A stretch of 5,727 nucleotides of DNA from DASVBJ01 sp036375895 (GTDB taxonomy: Bacteria > Actinomycetota > Actinomycetes > JACCUZ01): positions 1-5,727 of the forward strand of contig DASVBJ010000029.1 in NCBI GenBank assembly GCA_036375895.1, written 5' to 3'. Position numbers and translations under genes: made by a program. Below the pieces are notes generated by a model. The model was not told the origin of the DNA. It did not search any database and saw only the letters and a list, made by a program, of their open reading frames with translations. Shown piece after piece: positions 5,349-5,727 of this stretch; the stretch's first letter is position 1, and the number at the start of each line of letters is the position of its first letter.

Positions 5349-5727
5349 CTAGTAGGCGCCGCGGGAGGAGATGACGGCGGACAGCGTCTTCCAGAGGATC
5401 TGCAGGTCGCCGGCGAACGACCAGTTCTCGACGTAGTAGAGGTCGAGCCGGACGCTGTCCTCCCAGGACAAGTCGGAGCGGCCGCTGACCTGCCAGAGCC
5501 CGGTGATGCCGGGCTTCACGAGCAGCCGGCGGGCCACCGACTTGCCGTACGTCTCGGTCTCGCTCGGCAGCGCGGGACGCGGGCCGACCAGGCTCATGTC
5601 GCCCTTGAGGACGTTCGCCAGCTGCGGCAGCTCGTCGAGGCTGAGGCGCCGCAGCCAGCGGCCCACCGTGGTGACACGCGGGTCGCTGCGCAGCTTGAAG
5701 AGCGCACCGTCGCTCTCGTTGCGGTGC
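5349..5727 (-). CDS. polyprenyl-phosphate sugar-1-phosphate transferase (bacterial sugar transferase family), C-terminal part
   Basis: The 125 C-terminal residues are visible; the gene enters from the right edge, so the N-terminus and any membrane segments are missing. Family members (WcaJ, ExoY and PglC type, Pfam bacterial sugar transferase) move a sugar-1-phosphate from a nucleotide sugar to undecaprenyl phosphate at the inner membrane face, the first step of exopolysaccharide, capsule or glycan assembly. Family motifs in order: KLRSDPRVT (11-19 of the fragment), GRWLRRLSLDELPQL (22-36) with the Asp31-Glu32 pair matching the catalytic dyad described for PglC, GDMSLVGPRP (42-51), VKPGITGLWQVSGRSDLSWE (70-89), and DLYYVENWS (95-103). 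The end GAY followed by TAG at 5349-5351 is usual for the family, so the C-terminus looks intact. The GTG at 5664-5666 is internal, since homology continues upstream. Sugar specificity cannot be told from this part. It is convergent with the nuclease-like gene. Confidence 0.95.
   Translation of the reverse strand, partial: HRNESDGALFKLRSDPRVTTVGRWLRRLSLDELPQLANVLKGDMSLVGPRPALPSETETYGKSVARRLLVKPGITGLWQVSGRSDLSWEDSVRLDLYYVENWSFAGDLQILWKTLSAVISSRGAY

Noticed and set aside
5171..5374. Small protein with GLADR/DLADK pentapeptide repeats
   Set aside because: Its start lies inside palindrome copy 2, there is no ribosome binding site, and the repeats come from a 15-bp minisatellite that is open in every frame. 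It also overlaps the end of the sugar transferase gene.

Overview
The window looks like chromosomal DNA from a high-GC actinobacterium. Base composition is strongly GC-rich throughout. The replicative polymerase is of the actinobacterial DnaE1 type with an intact PHP domain, and the small wHTH/PD-(D/E)XK-like protein belongs to a type common in actinobacterial genomes. The genus cannot be fixed from this sequence alone.

Layout from left to right: (1) 1-3488, minus strand: dnaE, the DNA polymerase III alpha subunit, complete at its N-terminus and cut by the window edge probably about 20 residues before its C-terminus. (2) 3489-3982: a 494-bp divergent intergenic region. It holds the likely dnaE leader, an array of four 28-30 bp direct repeats, a 63-bp hairpin-forming palindrome that begins with the same core, a G-rich tract with quadruplex potential, and two weak DnaA-box-like 9-mers. 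(3) 3983-5089, plus strand: a protein of about 368 aa that resembles actinobacterial proteins pairing an AbiEi-like winged-helix N-terminus with a C-terminal DUF559/Vsr-like PD-(D/E)XK nuclease fold. (4) 5090-5348: a convergent intergenic region with a second copy of the 63-bp palindrome in opposite orientation, then a 5 x 15-bp minisatellite. (5) 5349-5727, minus strand: the C-terminal 125 residues of a polyprenyl-phosphate sugar-1-phosphate transferase, entering from the right edge.

The three genes show no common pathway. dnaE is core replication, the sugar transferase starts a surface polysaccharide or glycan, and the middle gene is accessory. The notable part is the repeat architecture. 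The asymmetric 63-bp palindrome occurs twice as inverted copies that differ at one base, bracketing the accessory gene at 3775-5219. One boundary carries a tandem run of half-elements. This resembles a REP/MITE-like interspersed element family, possibly mobile or recombinogenic, around an accessory insertion between two conserved genes. Whether the bracketed gene acts on the element is speculation.

Most long open frames antisense to dnaE and across the repeats are by-products of GC-rich codon structure and were left out.
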